DNA of 64,000 bases from Kuafuiihalomonas sp039024635 (GTDB lineage: Bacteria; Myxococcota; Kuafuiibacteriia; Kuafuiibacteriales; Kuafuiibacteriaceae), in the NCBI GenBank assembly GCA_039024635.1, contig JBCCQA010000023.1, positions 33,278-97,277 on the forward strand, in the 5' to 3' direction. The position numbers were made by a program, and so were the translations under genes. Numbering within the stretch: position 1 is the stretch's first letter; every line of letters begins with the position of its first letter. The notes under the pieces are model-generated. The model worked only from the letters and a program-made list of their open reading frames with translations. It ran no database searches and was not told the origin of the DNA. Shown one piece after another: positions 18,349 to 27,503 of this stretch.

Positions 18349-19338
18349 ATGCGAGCCCACAGCTTCACCTCCGACCGAATACCGAGGACCAGCGGATGGC
18401 CCCTGCTGCTGCTCATTCTTCTTCTGTTCATCTTATTTGCTGCATCCCTCGAGCTACTCCTTCGAACTCGTGGTCTCTCCCCAAGTCATTTTGACGTTCC
18501 CGAAACCTGGGCCCTTAGACGGATTCGAACGGAAGAGTCGGGCGGCGGGGGGCTCGTCATCGTTGGTTCATCCAGAAGTCAGATCGGAATTCGACCATCG
18601 GTCTTGGCACCCGCACTAGCCAAGGCGGTGCACCAGCTCTCCATAAATGGTGGCTCCCCTTTCCCAGTGCTCGAAGACTTCGTACGAGGCCAAGCGAGTG
18701 GTTTTACCTTTCTCATCGAGTTTGCACCTCATCGCTATGCGACACCCGACGACAAGGCCTATGAGAAGGCTCGGCGCTTCGTAGACGTAGGACGCAAGCT
18801 AACGTTCATACGCCGCTACGAGCACGAGTTGAGATTCGTTCTCAGAGAGCGTGTCGTCCTCCTCTCTCCGGCCGCGGGGCTCAGATCGGTATTGAGCAAG
18901 CTCGGACAAGGGCGACTCCCCTCTCCGTCCATGGTCTCCATGGATGGAGAGGGGAGTATCACGATGCGGAGGCCAATGGGTCTGAGCCCGGAGGGAGAGC
19001 AAGGCACAAGAAGATACGCTGACATCCCCCGACTGCCCTCCGAAGCTCTTTCGGCTCGAGTTGAGGATCTGCGTGAACAGCTCGACCTACTAGCTTCTCG
19101 TGGGAATCAAGTAGCCTTTGTTCGGATGCCCGTGTGCTCCGTGGTCCTGGAAGATGAGAATGAGAATTTTCACGATGTCTGGACGGAATACATGGAGGCT
19201 ATCCCATTCGTGTCCTGGTTGGAGCTCGACCCTCGCTTTCGACCTGAATGCGTGGACGGCTCTCACTTGACCGCAGCGTCGGCTGAAGCATTCACCAACT
19301 CCCTTGCTCTCCGTCTCGAGTCCATCGAAACTCTCTAG
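18349..19338 (+). CDS. Single-pass membrane SGNH-like protein, probable O-acetylation partner of the MBOAT
   Basis: A 329-residue protein with one N-terminal signal-anchor helix (about 16-38) and an extracytoplasmic domain. 'IVGSSRSQIGI' at about residues 71-81 resembles block I of SGNH hydrolases (GDS-like, Ser74/75), and 'CVDGSHLT' near 301-308 is the D-x-x-H of block V. This is the AlgJ/AlgX/DltD-like layout seen next to MBOAT acyltransferases. It follows the MBOAT by 3 bp. The body between the blocks is poorly conserved, so the hydrolase assignment depends on the two motifs and the neighbour. Confidence 0.75.
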   Translation: MRAHSFTSDRIPRTSGWPLLLLILLLFILFAASLELLLRTRGLSPSHFDVPETWALRRIRTEESGGGGLVIVGSSRSQIGIRPSVLAPALAKAVHQLSINGGSPFPVLEDFVRGQASGFTFLIEFAPHRYATPDDKAYEKARRFVDVGRKLTFIRRYEHELRFVLRERVVLLSPAAGLRSVLSKLGQGRLPSPSMVSMDGEGSITMRRPMGLSPEGEQGTRRYADIPRLPSEALSARVEDLREQLDLLASRGNQVAFVRMPVCSVVLEDENENFHDVWTEYMEAIPFVSWLELDPRFRPECVDGSHLTAASAEAFTNSLALRLESIETL

Positions 19339-19386
19339 TCTAGAAGGCCTAGAGTCTAGAATCGTCCAGGGCTAAGGGGGGTTATC

Positions 19387-20556
19387 GTGTTCCGAGTGGA
19401 TACTCGACCCTTGGTCGTCCGGATCATGCCGGTCCTCGACTTCGGGGGAGCAGAATCCAGGGTCGTCTTGCAGAGTCGCATGAGTGATGGCCGACCCTAT
19501 CGCTTGAGGGTCATCACTCTGCACAAGGCGGGCGCGGCGGCATCCGAGATACGAGACGCAGGTGTTCCGGTGGACGACCTGCGGCTCAACCCGTCCATTC
19601 GAGACCTGCGGACGACGATCCGGTTGGCCATGCATCTGCGCAAGCTGCACCCTCGCATCATCCACGCAAGTGTCGGAGAGGCCATCGTTCACGGCCTACT
19701 GGCCGGCCGAATGGCCGGCGTGCCCGTTCGCATTGGAGAAGAAGTTGGGATGCCCAGCCACTCATGGCGACTGCGACCCTTCATGCGTGCTTTGTACGCC
19801 TCCGCAACCCGCATCGTAGGCGTCACGAAAGCCGTTTGTGACTATCTGGTGACGGCGGACGGTGCACCACCGGCCAAGGTCGTCCATACCTACACCTGCG
19901 CGGACCCTTCTTTTTTCTCTCAGCCTGACGTCCGCGCGCCCGCACCCACCAGCAATGCCGAATTCCGAATCCTTCACGTCGGCCGACTTGATCCGGTCAA
20001 GAACCAAGTCACTCTGCTCCGGGCCTTTGCGCGTGCCCATTCGCGAGAGTCGAGGCTGCGACTTCGAATACTCGGCGAGGGTAAAGAACGCGAGAAGCTG
20101 GAGACGCTTCGGACGGAGCTCGGCTTGGAGGACGTGGTCGAGCTCCCCGGATTCACTCCGGACATACGAACTCATCTCCTCGAGAGCCACCTATTCGCTC
20201 TACCATCGCTTTCGGAGGGCTGTAGTATTTCGATGATTGAAGCCATGTCGACCGGCGTCCCCATCGTCGCCTCCAAAGTGGGTGGCAACATGGAAGTCCT
20301 GGGCGATCATGCAGACCGCTGGACGGTCCATCCAGAGGATGTCGACGGGCTCTCCGGTTTGATGCTGGATGTCGCAGGCCTTCCCAAAGAAGCATGGAAG
20401 GCGCTCTCATCCTCTCTTCAAAAGAGAGCCCACAGTGCTTTCTCGCCCGACGCCTACATGAATCGTCTAGACCGACTCTATGATGAGGCCTCCGCCGCAT
20501 CCGGACTATCGGGGCTGCAGAGCCCCCAGCGTGAAACCGGAGCCTCGAGGCCATGA
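19387..20556 (+). CDS. Glycosyltransferase, GT4
   Basis: A 389-residue GT-B retaining glycosyltransferase with a GTG start. The N-terminus reads 'VVRIMPVLDFGGAESRVVLQS' (GGAE acceptor loop). The C-terminal domain has 'ILHVGRLDPVKNQVTLLRAF' near 196 and 'LRILGEGKEREKLE'. The catalytic E-x7-E is 'EGCSISMIEAMSTGVPIV' near 276. It starts a new block after a 48-bp gap that holds a small TCTAG-rich inverted repeat. Confidence 0.9.
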   Translation: MFRVDTRPLVVRIMPVLDFGGAESRVVLQSRMSDGRPYRLRVITLHKAGAAASEIRDAGVPVDDLRLNPSIRDLRTTIRLAMHLRKLHPRIIHASVGEAIVHGLLAGRMAGVPVRIGEEVGMPSHSWRLRPFMRALYASATRIVGVTKAVCDYLVTADGAPPAKVVHTYTCADPSFFSQPDVRAPAPTSNAEFRILHVGRLDPVKNQVTLLRAFARAHSRESRLRLRILGEGKEREKLETLRTELGLEDVVELPGFTPDIRTHLLESHLFALPSLSEGCSISMIEAMSTGVPIVASKVGGNMEVLGDHADRWTVHPEDVDGLSGLMLDVAGLPKEAWKALSSSLQKRAHSAFSPDAYMNRLDRLYDEASAASGLSGLQSPQRETGASRP

Positions 20557-20641
20557 TCGAGGGGTCCTTCGCCGCTGCCCCTACTCGGATTGCGGGACCA
20601 GCTAGCCCATGCTACGCCCGAGCTGATAGAGCGGCCTGCCC

Positions 20642-21775
20642 ATGAACTCCCCCATTCGGGTCCTTCATCTCGTCCCGTGGATCGCTGCGGGTGGGGTCGA
20701 ACGTCGTCGATTGACGCTTGCGCGACGTCTGGCACGAAAACGCTTCGAACAGAGGCTTCTGTGCCTCGAGCAACTAACACCTCTCGGCGACGAGATCCGC
20801 TCGGCGGGAGTCCCGGTCGTCGAGCTTGGAGGAAGTTGGAGCTATCGAGACTGGTTCACTTCGGCGATGATTCGAAGGTGGGTCACAGACTGGCGACCTC
20901 ATATCGTCCATGGTGCTGTCTACGAGGGCGTGGTCATGGCTTCGTCAAGCTGGTTGATCAGCAGAGAACACAAGGTGATCGTCGAAGAGACCGATGTTCC
21001 GGTGAATCGGCGCATTGGAGGCCATGCCATCCTCGGTCTTGCAGCGTCGCGAGCAGACCTCTGCGTAGGCGTTTCACGAGAGGTCTCTCGCTACTTCGAG
21101 TCGAAGCTTCGTGTGCCTTCCCGGCGAGTAAAGACCATACTCAACGGGGTCGAACGCCCGCGAGCCGTCGGGGCTTCCGAGACAGCCAGAATAAAGGCCG
21201 AACTGGGTATACCACCCGGTGCCAAAGTCGTCGGCACCGTCGGTCGCCTTCATGACCGCCACAAGCGGCAGAGTGACCTCATTGAAGCCTTCGGGCGGCT
21301 CCGTTCTCAGCACAAGGACGTTCGACTCTTGATCATCGGTTCTGGTCCTGACCGGTCTGCCCTGGAATCCAAGGCAAGCCAGCTAGGGCTGGGCACCAGC
21401 GTGCATTTTGCTGGGTACCAAGCCGATACCGCTCCCTACTACGCGTGCCTGGACGTTTTTGCGCTGGTTTCGAACCGAGAAGCCTGCCCCCTTGTCTTGA
21501 TGGAAGCCATGCTTCACGGACTTCCCGTGGTGACGACCGCAATCGGCGGCGGCAGCGAACTCGTCCGCCATGAGGTAGACGGCGTCCATGTCCCGGTGGG
21601 TGACATCGAGGCGATCGCTCGACGGGTCGGTGAGCTGCTCTGGGACGAGAACAAGAGCGGGGCACTCTCGAGACAAGCCAAGACCCACGCCGAGGCGAAC
21701 TACACCGCCGACCGGTACGTGGAGCAGGTGGCGGAGACCTACGAGCATATCGTGGGCGCTTCTCGAGCAGTATGA
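20642..21775 (+). CDS. Glycosyltransferase, GT4
   Basis: A 377-residue GT-B glycosyltransferase. 'VLHLVPWIAAGGVERRRLTLA' forms the N-terminal GGVE loop. 'VGTVGRLHDRHKRQSDLIEAF', 'LLIIGSGPDRSALE' and the E-x7-E 'EACPLVLMEAMLHGLPVV' mark the donor domain. It follows the preceding GT4 by 85 bp in the same direction and is paralogous to it in layout, consistent with sequential sugar additions. Confidence 0.9.
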   Translation: MNSPIRVLHLVPWIAAGGVERRRLTLARRLARKRFEQRLLCLEQLTPLGDEIRSAGVPVVELGGSWSYRDWFTSAMIRRWVTDWRPHIVHGAVYEGVVMASSSWLISREHKVIVEETDVPVNRRIGGHAILGLAASRADLCVGVSREVSRYFESKLRVPSRRVKTILNGVERPRAVGASETARIKAELGIPPGAKVVGTVGRLHDRHKRQSDLIEAFGRLRSQHKDVRLLIIGSGPDRSALESKASQLGLGTSVHFAGYQADTAPYYACLDVFALVSNREACPLVLMEAMLHGLPVVTTAIGGGSELVRHEVDGVHVPVGDIEAIARRVGELLWDENKSGALSRQAKTHAEANYTADRYVEQVAETYEHIVGASRAV

Positions 21776-21840
21776 GCTACGAATGTGAACGGCTCACCAT
21801 GTTCCCGAAGCTTCGCAAAAGCATCTAGGAGATCCATCGA

Positions 21841-22899
21841 GTGCGAGTCCTGGCGCTTACAAAATACGATCGAAAGGCCGCCAGCACCCGCCAACGCTTC
21901 GAGCTCTATCAACCTGGCTTGGCAGAGATGGGAATCGACATGCGTCTCGCGCCACTCTTATCAGATGCCTACCTCGAGGAGCGATTCCGCACCGGTCAGC
22001 AACCCTTGTTCGAGATCCTCCGAGGTTACGCAAGACGTCTCTGGGATCTGACGAGAGCTCAGCGCTTCGACCTGCTCTTCGTCCACTCGGAGCTCTTTCC
22101 GTTTTTTCCGGCCTTCGGCGAGACTCTGATGCGGAGAGTGGGCATCCCGATGGTTGTCGACATCGATGACGCCATCTTTCACCAATACGAGAGCCAGTCG
22201 CATCCTCTCGGTCGGTTCCTGCTCGGCGACAAGATGAAGCAAGTGTTTCAGGCAGCTACTGCCGTCACTGCTGGAAGTCGCTACCTGCAGGAATACGCTG
22301 GACAGTTCGTCGAGCGTGCTGCGTTGATTCCCACCGTCGTAGATACGACTCGGCTCCGCCCCCGTGCCGGGTCAAAGAGTGGAGCGGTGGTCGTTGGATG
22401 GATGGGGTCACCATCGACCGCCGCCTCTTTGTCTCTCGTCGATTCCGCCTTGACCGAGCTCGCAAGCTCCCACCAAATCCGCTTCGTCGCCGTCGGCTCA
22501 GGTCCGCTCAGTCTATCCACGCCGGCCGAAGTCCGTTCATGGCACGAGGCCAGAGAAGAAGAAGACCTTCGGAGCTTCGACATCGGAATCATGCCCCTCC
22601 AAGACACGGCTTGGAACCGCGGCAAGTGCGCCTTCAAACTGATCCAGTACATGGCGGTGGGGGTCCCGACGGTATGCTCCCCGGTCGGCGCCAATGTCGA
22701 TGTCGTTACGCCCGAGACCGGGCTGTCCGCGTCGACGAGTGAGGAATGGCGTCGTGCACTTGGCACTCTCGCCGGCTCTCCTGAGCTTCGATCCCGAATG
22801 GGCTCAGCCGGCCGACGACGAGTCGTCTCCCACTTCTCTCTATCCTCCCAACTGTCTCGGCTGGCCGAGGTATTGGAAGACGCGGCCCGGACGCATTAA
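21841..22899 (+). CDS. Glycosyltransferase, GT4-like
   Basis: A 352-residue glycosyltransferase with a GTG start (MRVLALTKYDRKAASTRQRFE). 'PMVVDIDDAIFHQ' near residue 101 and 'VVVGWMGSPSTAASLSLV' near 182 are typical of the GT4 subgroup found in LPS and EPS loci. The donor-binding segment 'NRGKCAFKLIQYMAVGVPTV' contains the conserved KxxxY pattern in place of the usual second Glu. It is the last gene of the locus and ends 7 bp before the convergent lipoprotein gene. Confidence 0.84.
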   Translation: MRVLALTKYDRKAASTRQRFELYQPGLAEMGIDMRLAPLLSDAYLEERFRTGQQPLFEILRGYARRLWDLTRAQRFDLLFVHSELFPFFPAFGETLMRRVGIPMVVDIDDAIFHQYESQSHPLGRFLLGDKMKQVFQAATAVTAGSRYLQEYAGQFVERAALIPTVVDTTRLRPRAGSKSGAVVVGWMGSPSTAASLSLVDSALTELASSHQIRFVAVGSGPLSLSTPAEVRSWHEAREEEDLRSFDIGIMPLQDTAWNRGKCAFKLIQYMAVGVPTVCSPVGANVDVVTPETGLSASTSEEWRRALGTLAGSPELRSRMGSAGRRRVVSHFSLSSQLSRLAEVLEDAARTH

Positions 22900-22906
22900 G
22901 TCCACC

Positions 22907-25687
22907 TCAGGGAACGACCCTGAAGAGGGTAGGCCCGATCTGGAGTCGGAACTCCGTCGAAGTCGGATGGACCAAGCCAAGGTCACGAGCGATGTCGGTG
23001 TGAATCTGCGTTGCCTGGTTCCAATGAACCAGTCGTCCTGCTCGACGATAGAGAATGTCGCCACCTCCGGAGACACCTCGTACGGATGTATCGTCCACGA
23101 AGCCCGTCACGAGCTCTCGACCGGTAGCGGCGCTCCAACGCCAAACCTGTCGCCGCCCAGTCACGTCTTCCTCTGTGAAGCCGAGCCACGGCCCTCGAGC
23201 AAAGAAGTCGTCTTCCCGCACGGGACCAGAACTTGGGAATTGCGCAGGAGACACCGAGACAACGGCAGACCCATCCCAGACTCGAAGTTGGAAGTCCGGC
23301 CCGTTCGGCTCACTCCAAGCAATGAAGTCGGAACCTCCCAGGGCCTCGATCCTTCGAGGAGCAGGAGAGAGAAGCTCCAGGTCTCGAGTCATGGCTCCCA
23401 CCATCGCCCCTCTCACGTTGCCGAGCGCATCCATCCACACCGCGGCTCCGTTTTGGGCCATCCCGAAGTTTCGGCCTCGAGACGCGGCGTTGCTTTCGAG
23501 GACATCGACAGCCGCCGAAACGAGATCACGCCGTTCGAGTGTGCTGCCGGTCCGAACGGCGATGAAACCACCCTGGGCGCGCTGTTCCGTCGTCGGCCAG
23601 TCTTCCAAGAGGGTTCCCGTTCCATCGATGCGATAGGCCCGGCTGTTGATCCTCACCACGATTTCATCCGCCGGGAGCAGCCGCGAGTCTGCGCAATTGG
23701 GCGTTCCGTTCGGCACAGCGGTGACGAGGAAATCGGTTCCCGTGAGCAAATCCCGAACATTGAAACGATCGCTGTCGTCGACCCACAAGACACGGTCATC
23801 TTCGACATCGCAGACAGATTCCGATAGTTGCACGGGGTCCACGAGCGCCGCACTCAGTTCTACGCCCACGGTCCTCTGTTGAGCCTCCACCCGCTGATTC
23901 ACGGCGTCGACGGCCCGGAAGCCGAGCATCACGGTTTCGCCGTCGAAAGAACTGAGGTCGATCGAACTGGAGAAGGACGTCGGTCCACCCTTGATGGCAA
24001 CCGCGTCGAGTCCACCATCGACCACAAAGGCGGCTAGCTGACAGTCGGGAAGATCGTCCACGCACTCGATCTCGAAGTCCACGAGCCCGTCACTGCTGAT
24101 CTGACCCTCGGCCGGCGCGATGACGCGAATCTCCGGAAGCTCGTCGATGCGAAGGCTGCGCTGCAGGCATGCCTTTCTCCCCGCGGCATCTTCGGCCTCG
24201 AACACGAGCTCGAAGACCTGCTGCGACCCCAGACCAGAGAGGTCGACGTTGGCCTCCAGAGTCTGCGCCACGGATTGACCGTCGAGACGCCACTCGACAC
24301 TGAGCACGGCGGTGTCAGACACCGCTTCCCCCACGAGCTCGAGCATGCCCGAGGCGACCTGGCGGGTGGTCGGGGACGAGACTCCGACGCCGAGGGGACC
24401 GTCCTTGCCGAGACAGGTCGTCGTCGTCCCGGTCCATCGCGGACCGTAGCGTGCGAAGTTACCGGAGAGCATGTTGGAAGAACTGGTCCTGGCGCCAAGA
24501 AGGAGAATCTCTTGGCCCGTCCAGACGACCTGGGTCTCTCGCGCGGGCAAGAAGCTCTCGGTCTCTTCGATTGGAAACCACTGATCGGTCGCGGGCAGAT
24601 AGTGGGCGCCTCCGTTCTCGGCCAGCACGACAACCTCACGATCGGCCCAAACCACCTTTGCTTCGCCCGTTCCTGAGGGCGCACCGAGGCTAGACGTTCG
24701 CCTCCAGTTGTCCGTCGTCGGATCGTACAGCGCCCCCCGCTCGCCGTCCCACACGAAAACCTCCTGGCCGGTCCAAACCAAGGGTCCAGCCCCGAGCTGG
24801 AAAGGCGGGGGAGTAAGCGCTCGCCAAGCGTCGTTGGCGAGGTCATAGATGGCCCGGTTGGCCGAGTCGGCGCCCCAGGTCACGATCTCTGCGTCGCTTG
24901 CGGCCGAAGAGAAGGGGGCATCTGGAAAGCCCGTCTCCTCGACGAGTTCCCAGCTGTCGTCTAGCAGATCGAAACGTGCCCCCGGTTCGAGGGGAGGTTC
25001 GATGTCTCCTTCAGTCCGACCGCCGAGAATGACGAGTTCATTTGCAAGGAGATGAAACTGAAAGTCCTCACGGCCACCGAGTCGACTTCGAATGACGTCG
25101 CTGCCTCCCGAGATCGGATCGAGGCGGAAGCCACGATCCTGGGAGAATGCGTTCAAACCGCAGTTTCCGCCGCCGTAGCTCAGCCATCGATCGTCGGCCC
25201 AGAGCAAGGCCCCAAATGCCGATTGATTCGTGAGCCGCTCCTGCTCCCGCCAGCTGTTGGTCAGTACCCCGTAGAACTGGTCTTGCGCGGAACAGGTCGG
25301 CCCACGGGTCAAGGAGAGGAGGAGCTCCGTCGAACGCGCGGCGATCTGAAAACGATTCGGCAAGCTCCGCTGCCCATTGCTGGCCCAACTCCACGAGGTT
25401 CGGCCCGGGGGTGGCCCCATGTCGATCCCCGCGTCGCCCATGCCCCCATCGGGAGCGCTGGCGTCGGGGCCGAGGTCGGCCCCAAGGTCTGCGGCTACAC
25501 CACCGTCGGGCTCAGCTCCCAGGTCGATGCCGAGATCGAGACCAAGGTCGACGCCAAGGTCCAAGCCTAGGTCGGGTTCGGCCCCGAGGTCGAACGACGG
25601 CGCCTCACCCGAACCAAAAGGACCAGAATCAACGTTGGTTCCGCACGAAATGAGGAGAAGTAGCGGTAGGATAGCCGTCCGTCGCAC
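22907..25687 (-). CDS. Large secreted lipoprotein with Asp-Leu-Gly-rich linker and Kelch/beta-propeller-like body
   Basis: A 926-residue predicted surface lipoprotein. The signal peptide ends in LLLISC (lipobox Cys15). Residues about 30-95 are a low-complexity linker of alternating Asp/Leu/Gly ('DLGLDLGVDLG' and variants) that probably acts as an extended or Ca2+-binding spacer. The following ~330 residues have Kelch-like repeats ('WTGQEVFVWDGERGALYDPTTDNWRR'-type units), then Ig-like stretches, then a second propeller-like end rich in 'GxxxxWxD'. No catalytic motif was seen. Such proteins are frequent in Sandaracinaceae and relatives. It stands alone, convergent with the polysaccharide locus. 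Confidence 0.82.
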   Translation of the reverse strand: MRRTAILPLLLLISCGTNVDSGPFGSGEAPSFDLGAEPDLGLDLGVDLGLDLGIDLGAEPDGGVAADLGADLGPDASAPDGGMGDAGIDMGPPPGRTSWSWASNGQRSLPNRFQIAARSTELLLSLTRGPTCSAQDQFYGVLTNSWREQERLTNQSAFGALLWADDRWLSYGGGNCGLNAFSQDRGFRLDPISGGSDVIRSRLGGREDFQFHLLANELVILGGRTEGDIEPPLEPGARFDLLDDSWELVEETGFPDAPFSSAASDAEIVTWGADSANRAIYDLANDAWRALTPPPFQLGAGPLVWTGQEVFVWDGERGALYDPTTDNWRRTSSLGAPSGTGEAKVVWADREVVVLAENGGAHYLPATDQWFPIEETESFLPARETQVVWTGQEILLLGARTSSSNMLSGNFARYGPRWTGTTTTCLGKDGPLGVGVSSPTTRQVASGMLELVGEAVSDTAVLSVEWRLDGQSVAQTLEANVDLSGLGSQQVFELVFEAEDAAGRKACLQRSLRIDELPEIRVIAPAEGQISSDGLVDFEIECVDDLPDCQLAAFVVDGGLDAVAIKGGPTSFSSSIDLSSFDGETVMLGFRAVDAVNQRVEAQQRTVGVELSAALVDPVQLSESVCDVEDDRVLWVDDSDRFNVRDLLTGTDFLVTAVPNGTPNCADSRLLPADEIVVRINSRAYRIDGTGTLLEDWPTTEQRAQGGFIAVRTGSTLERRDLVSAAVDVLESNAASRGRNFGMAQNGAAVWMDALGNVRGAMVGAMTRDLELLSPAPRRIEALGGSDFIAWSEPNGPDFQLRVWDGSAVVSVSPAQFPSSGPVREDDFFARGPWLGFTEEDVTGRRQVWRWSAATGRELVTGFVDDTSVRGVSGGGDILYRRAGRLVHWNQATQIHTDIARDLGLVHPTSTEFRLQIGPTLFRVVP

Positions 25688-25751
25688 AGCGCCACGGTGG
25701 CGGTATCAGCGACCTGAACGCAAGCTAGTGAAACCTCCTCTGACGGGCTCC

Positions 25752-26858
25752 CTATCTCTGGTCAACGCAGCGATTTAACCAAAGCTTGGCCAGGTCCTCT
25801 TGCCGGGCGGCGAGCAGCGCAGCGGCACGCGCACCGTAGGACTCGCATGAAGAGGCCAGACGGGTCAGGGCCCGACGTCCTTCCTCGGTGAATCGTCCCT
25901 CCTGCAGAGCTGTTTGGCCGAAGGACCAAAGGACCCGTCGGTCAGCGCGTCCGCCAAGGACCGCTTCGCGGAGCACCTCGAGACGGGCCTTTTCTGGGTT
26001 CGAGCCCGCAGCCAACGCTGTACGGTCGGAGGCGCCTTCCGCGACGGCGGCCCGAAGGAGAGCGTCGGGGGGCGTGTCGACCTTCTCCAGCACTCGCAGT
26101 GCAGCGTCGGGCGCCTCCTCTTGGACGAGCCGCGCGGCGTGGGTCACGGCCAGCGCTTCGCCTCCAGTGATCATCGAAGCGGCCTCCAGGGCGGCGGTGC
26201 TCAAGGTGGCGTCGCTGCGCTCCATGGCGGCCGCCAGCTGACGCCACAACAAGGCGTCGTTCGGCTGGACGGAGAGGAGGCCAAGCGCCGCCTGGGCGGC
26301 CTCCTCCCAGTCCTCCCGCTGCAGGAGGATGGCCACGTCCAAGCGACGAAGCGCGATGTCGTCCGGGAAGCGAACGACGCCGTGTTCGGCCACGACCGCG
26401 GCTAGACGAAGGTCTCCCGCCTCAAAGGCGGCCCTCGCGTACAGGCCCAGCACGGCCGGCGGATCTTCATCGAGCGCCACCCGTCCCCTCAGGGTCTTCA
26501 TGACCTCTGCCCAGTTCTCCTGGGCCGCCTGGGCCCGAGCCAGGCCCATCCGGGCCTGCTGGAGTTCGGGGTCCAATTCGGTCGCCCTTCGGAAAGCGGC
26601 CTCGGCCTGAACGCCTTGGTCCAGCTCGAGGTGGGCGTAGCCGATCAGGATCTGCTGAAGTGGGTCGGCGTCGCCTTCATAGCTGTTCAGGATGCGCAGC
26701 GCGGCGGCCGGGTTGCCCTCCTCCAGGGCTCGCTGCCCGGCGTTGATGACCGGTACCAGCTTCTCGGGGACCTCTCTCGGCTCGGCTGCTGGAGCCACCC
26801 GGGCGATCAAGCCGCTCAACATGAAGCCGGTCAAAAGGATGAAGACTCGAGGACTCAT
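25752..26858 (-). CDS. Tetratricopeptide-repeat protein of the TonB2-type operon
   Basis: A 368-residue periplasmic TPR protein and last gene of the energy-transduction operon. An ATG exists at 26873, but ATG 26858 overlaps the tonB stop (ATGA) and gives MSPRVFILLTGFMLSGL, a clean signal peptide. About eight to nine helix-turn-helix TPR units follow ('ALRILNSYEGDADPLQQILIGYAHLELDQGVQAEAAFRRATELDP'-type spacing). The gene order DUF3450, TtpC, ExbB, ExbD, TonB, TPR is the order of the Vibrio TonB2 system, where the TPR protein is thought to assist the complex. Confidence 0.85.
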   Translation of the reverse strand: MSPRVFILLTGFMLSGLIARVAPAAEPREVPEKLVPVINAGQRALEEGNPAAALRILNSYEGDADPLQQILIGYAHLELDQGVQAEAAFRRATELDPELQQARMGLARAQAAQENWAEVMKTLRGRVALDEDPPAVLGLYARAAFEAGDLRLAAVVAEHGVVRFPDDIALRRLDVAILLQREDWEEAAQAALGLLSVQPNDALLWRQLAAAMERSDATLSTAALEAASMITGGEALAVTHAARLVQEEAPDAALRVLEKVDTPPDALLRAAVAEGASDRTALAAGSNPEKARLEVLREAVLGGRADRRVLWSFGQTALQEGRFTEEGRRALTRLASSCESYGARAAALLAARQEDLAKLWLNRCVDQR

Positions 26859-27499
26859 TCGGGGGGCTCCCATTCGATCAGGACCGGCCGGACCTGGGCT
26901 TGACGCCGACCGTTCCGCTCGGCCGGTCGGTATCGAAACTGCTTCACGGCTTGGAGCGCTGCTTGCTCGAACCAGCCTTCCGGCTCACTCTGCAGGATCC
27001 TAATGGGCTCCACCCGACCGTTGGGAAGGACGCGCACCTGGACGATGGTCCGACCTTTGATCTCTTGCTCAAGCGCGTTCCGAGGGTAGTAGCGCTCCAA
27101 GGGTGGCTGATAGAGCAGCTCGGCGTCCCGGACCGCCATGGCCTCCTTCATCTCGCCCTTGGCCCCCTGCCCCGCGGCGTAGTCCGGCAGGTCGAAGCCC
27201 GCCGCCCAGTCCAGAAGCCGCCGGTCGGTGTCGGGTACGGCGATGGACCCGAGCTCGCCCGGCACAGAGGGCGACTCGATCGGCGGGAGCGCGGCCTGAG
27301 GGGAGAGAGTCAGGGTCTTCTCCGGAGGCTCGTCCTGAGGCTCGGGCTCGGGCGGCGGCTCGGGGGGCTCGACGGACCGAATCGCGGTTTGCGAAGGCGG
27401 CGGGGGCGGGGCCTCGATAGCCCCCGACGCCCATCCCAGACCCAGAACGAACAAGCCGTTCACCAAGACCGCGCCTAACACTGCCACCAGCTTCGCCAC
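26855..27499 (-). CDS. tonB: TonB-family energy transducer
   Basis: A 214-residue TonB protein. One N-terminal membrane helix (about 3-27) is followed by a proline-rich periplasmic span (PPPPPS, PPEPPPEPEPQ). The TonB C-terminal domain covers about 130-210, with 'YPRNALEQEIKGRTIVQVRV' and 'VEPIRILQSEPEGWFEQAALQAVKQFRYRPA'. It transfers proton-motive energy from ExbB/ExbD to outer-membrane transporters. It lies 4 bp after exbD and overlaps the TPR gene. Confidence 0.93.
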   Translation of the reverse strand: MAKLVAVLGAVLVNGLFVLGLGWASGAIEAPPPPPSQTAIRSVEPPEPPPEPEPQDEPPEKTLTLSPQAALPPIESPSVPGELGSIAVPDTDRRLLDWAAGFDLPDYAAGQGAKGEMKEAMAVRDAELLYQPPLERYYPRNALEQEIKGRTIVQVRVLPNGRVEPIRILQSEPEGWFEQAALQAVKQFRYRPAERNGRRQAQVRPVLIEWEPPE

Positions 27500-27503
27500 G
27501 GCC

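Noticed and set aside
22694..23827. 377-residue plus-strand frame across the GT4 end and the lipoprotein
   Set aside because: Overlaps two supported genes and has random composition.
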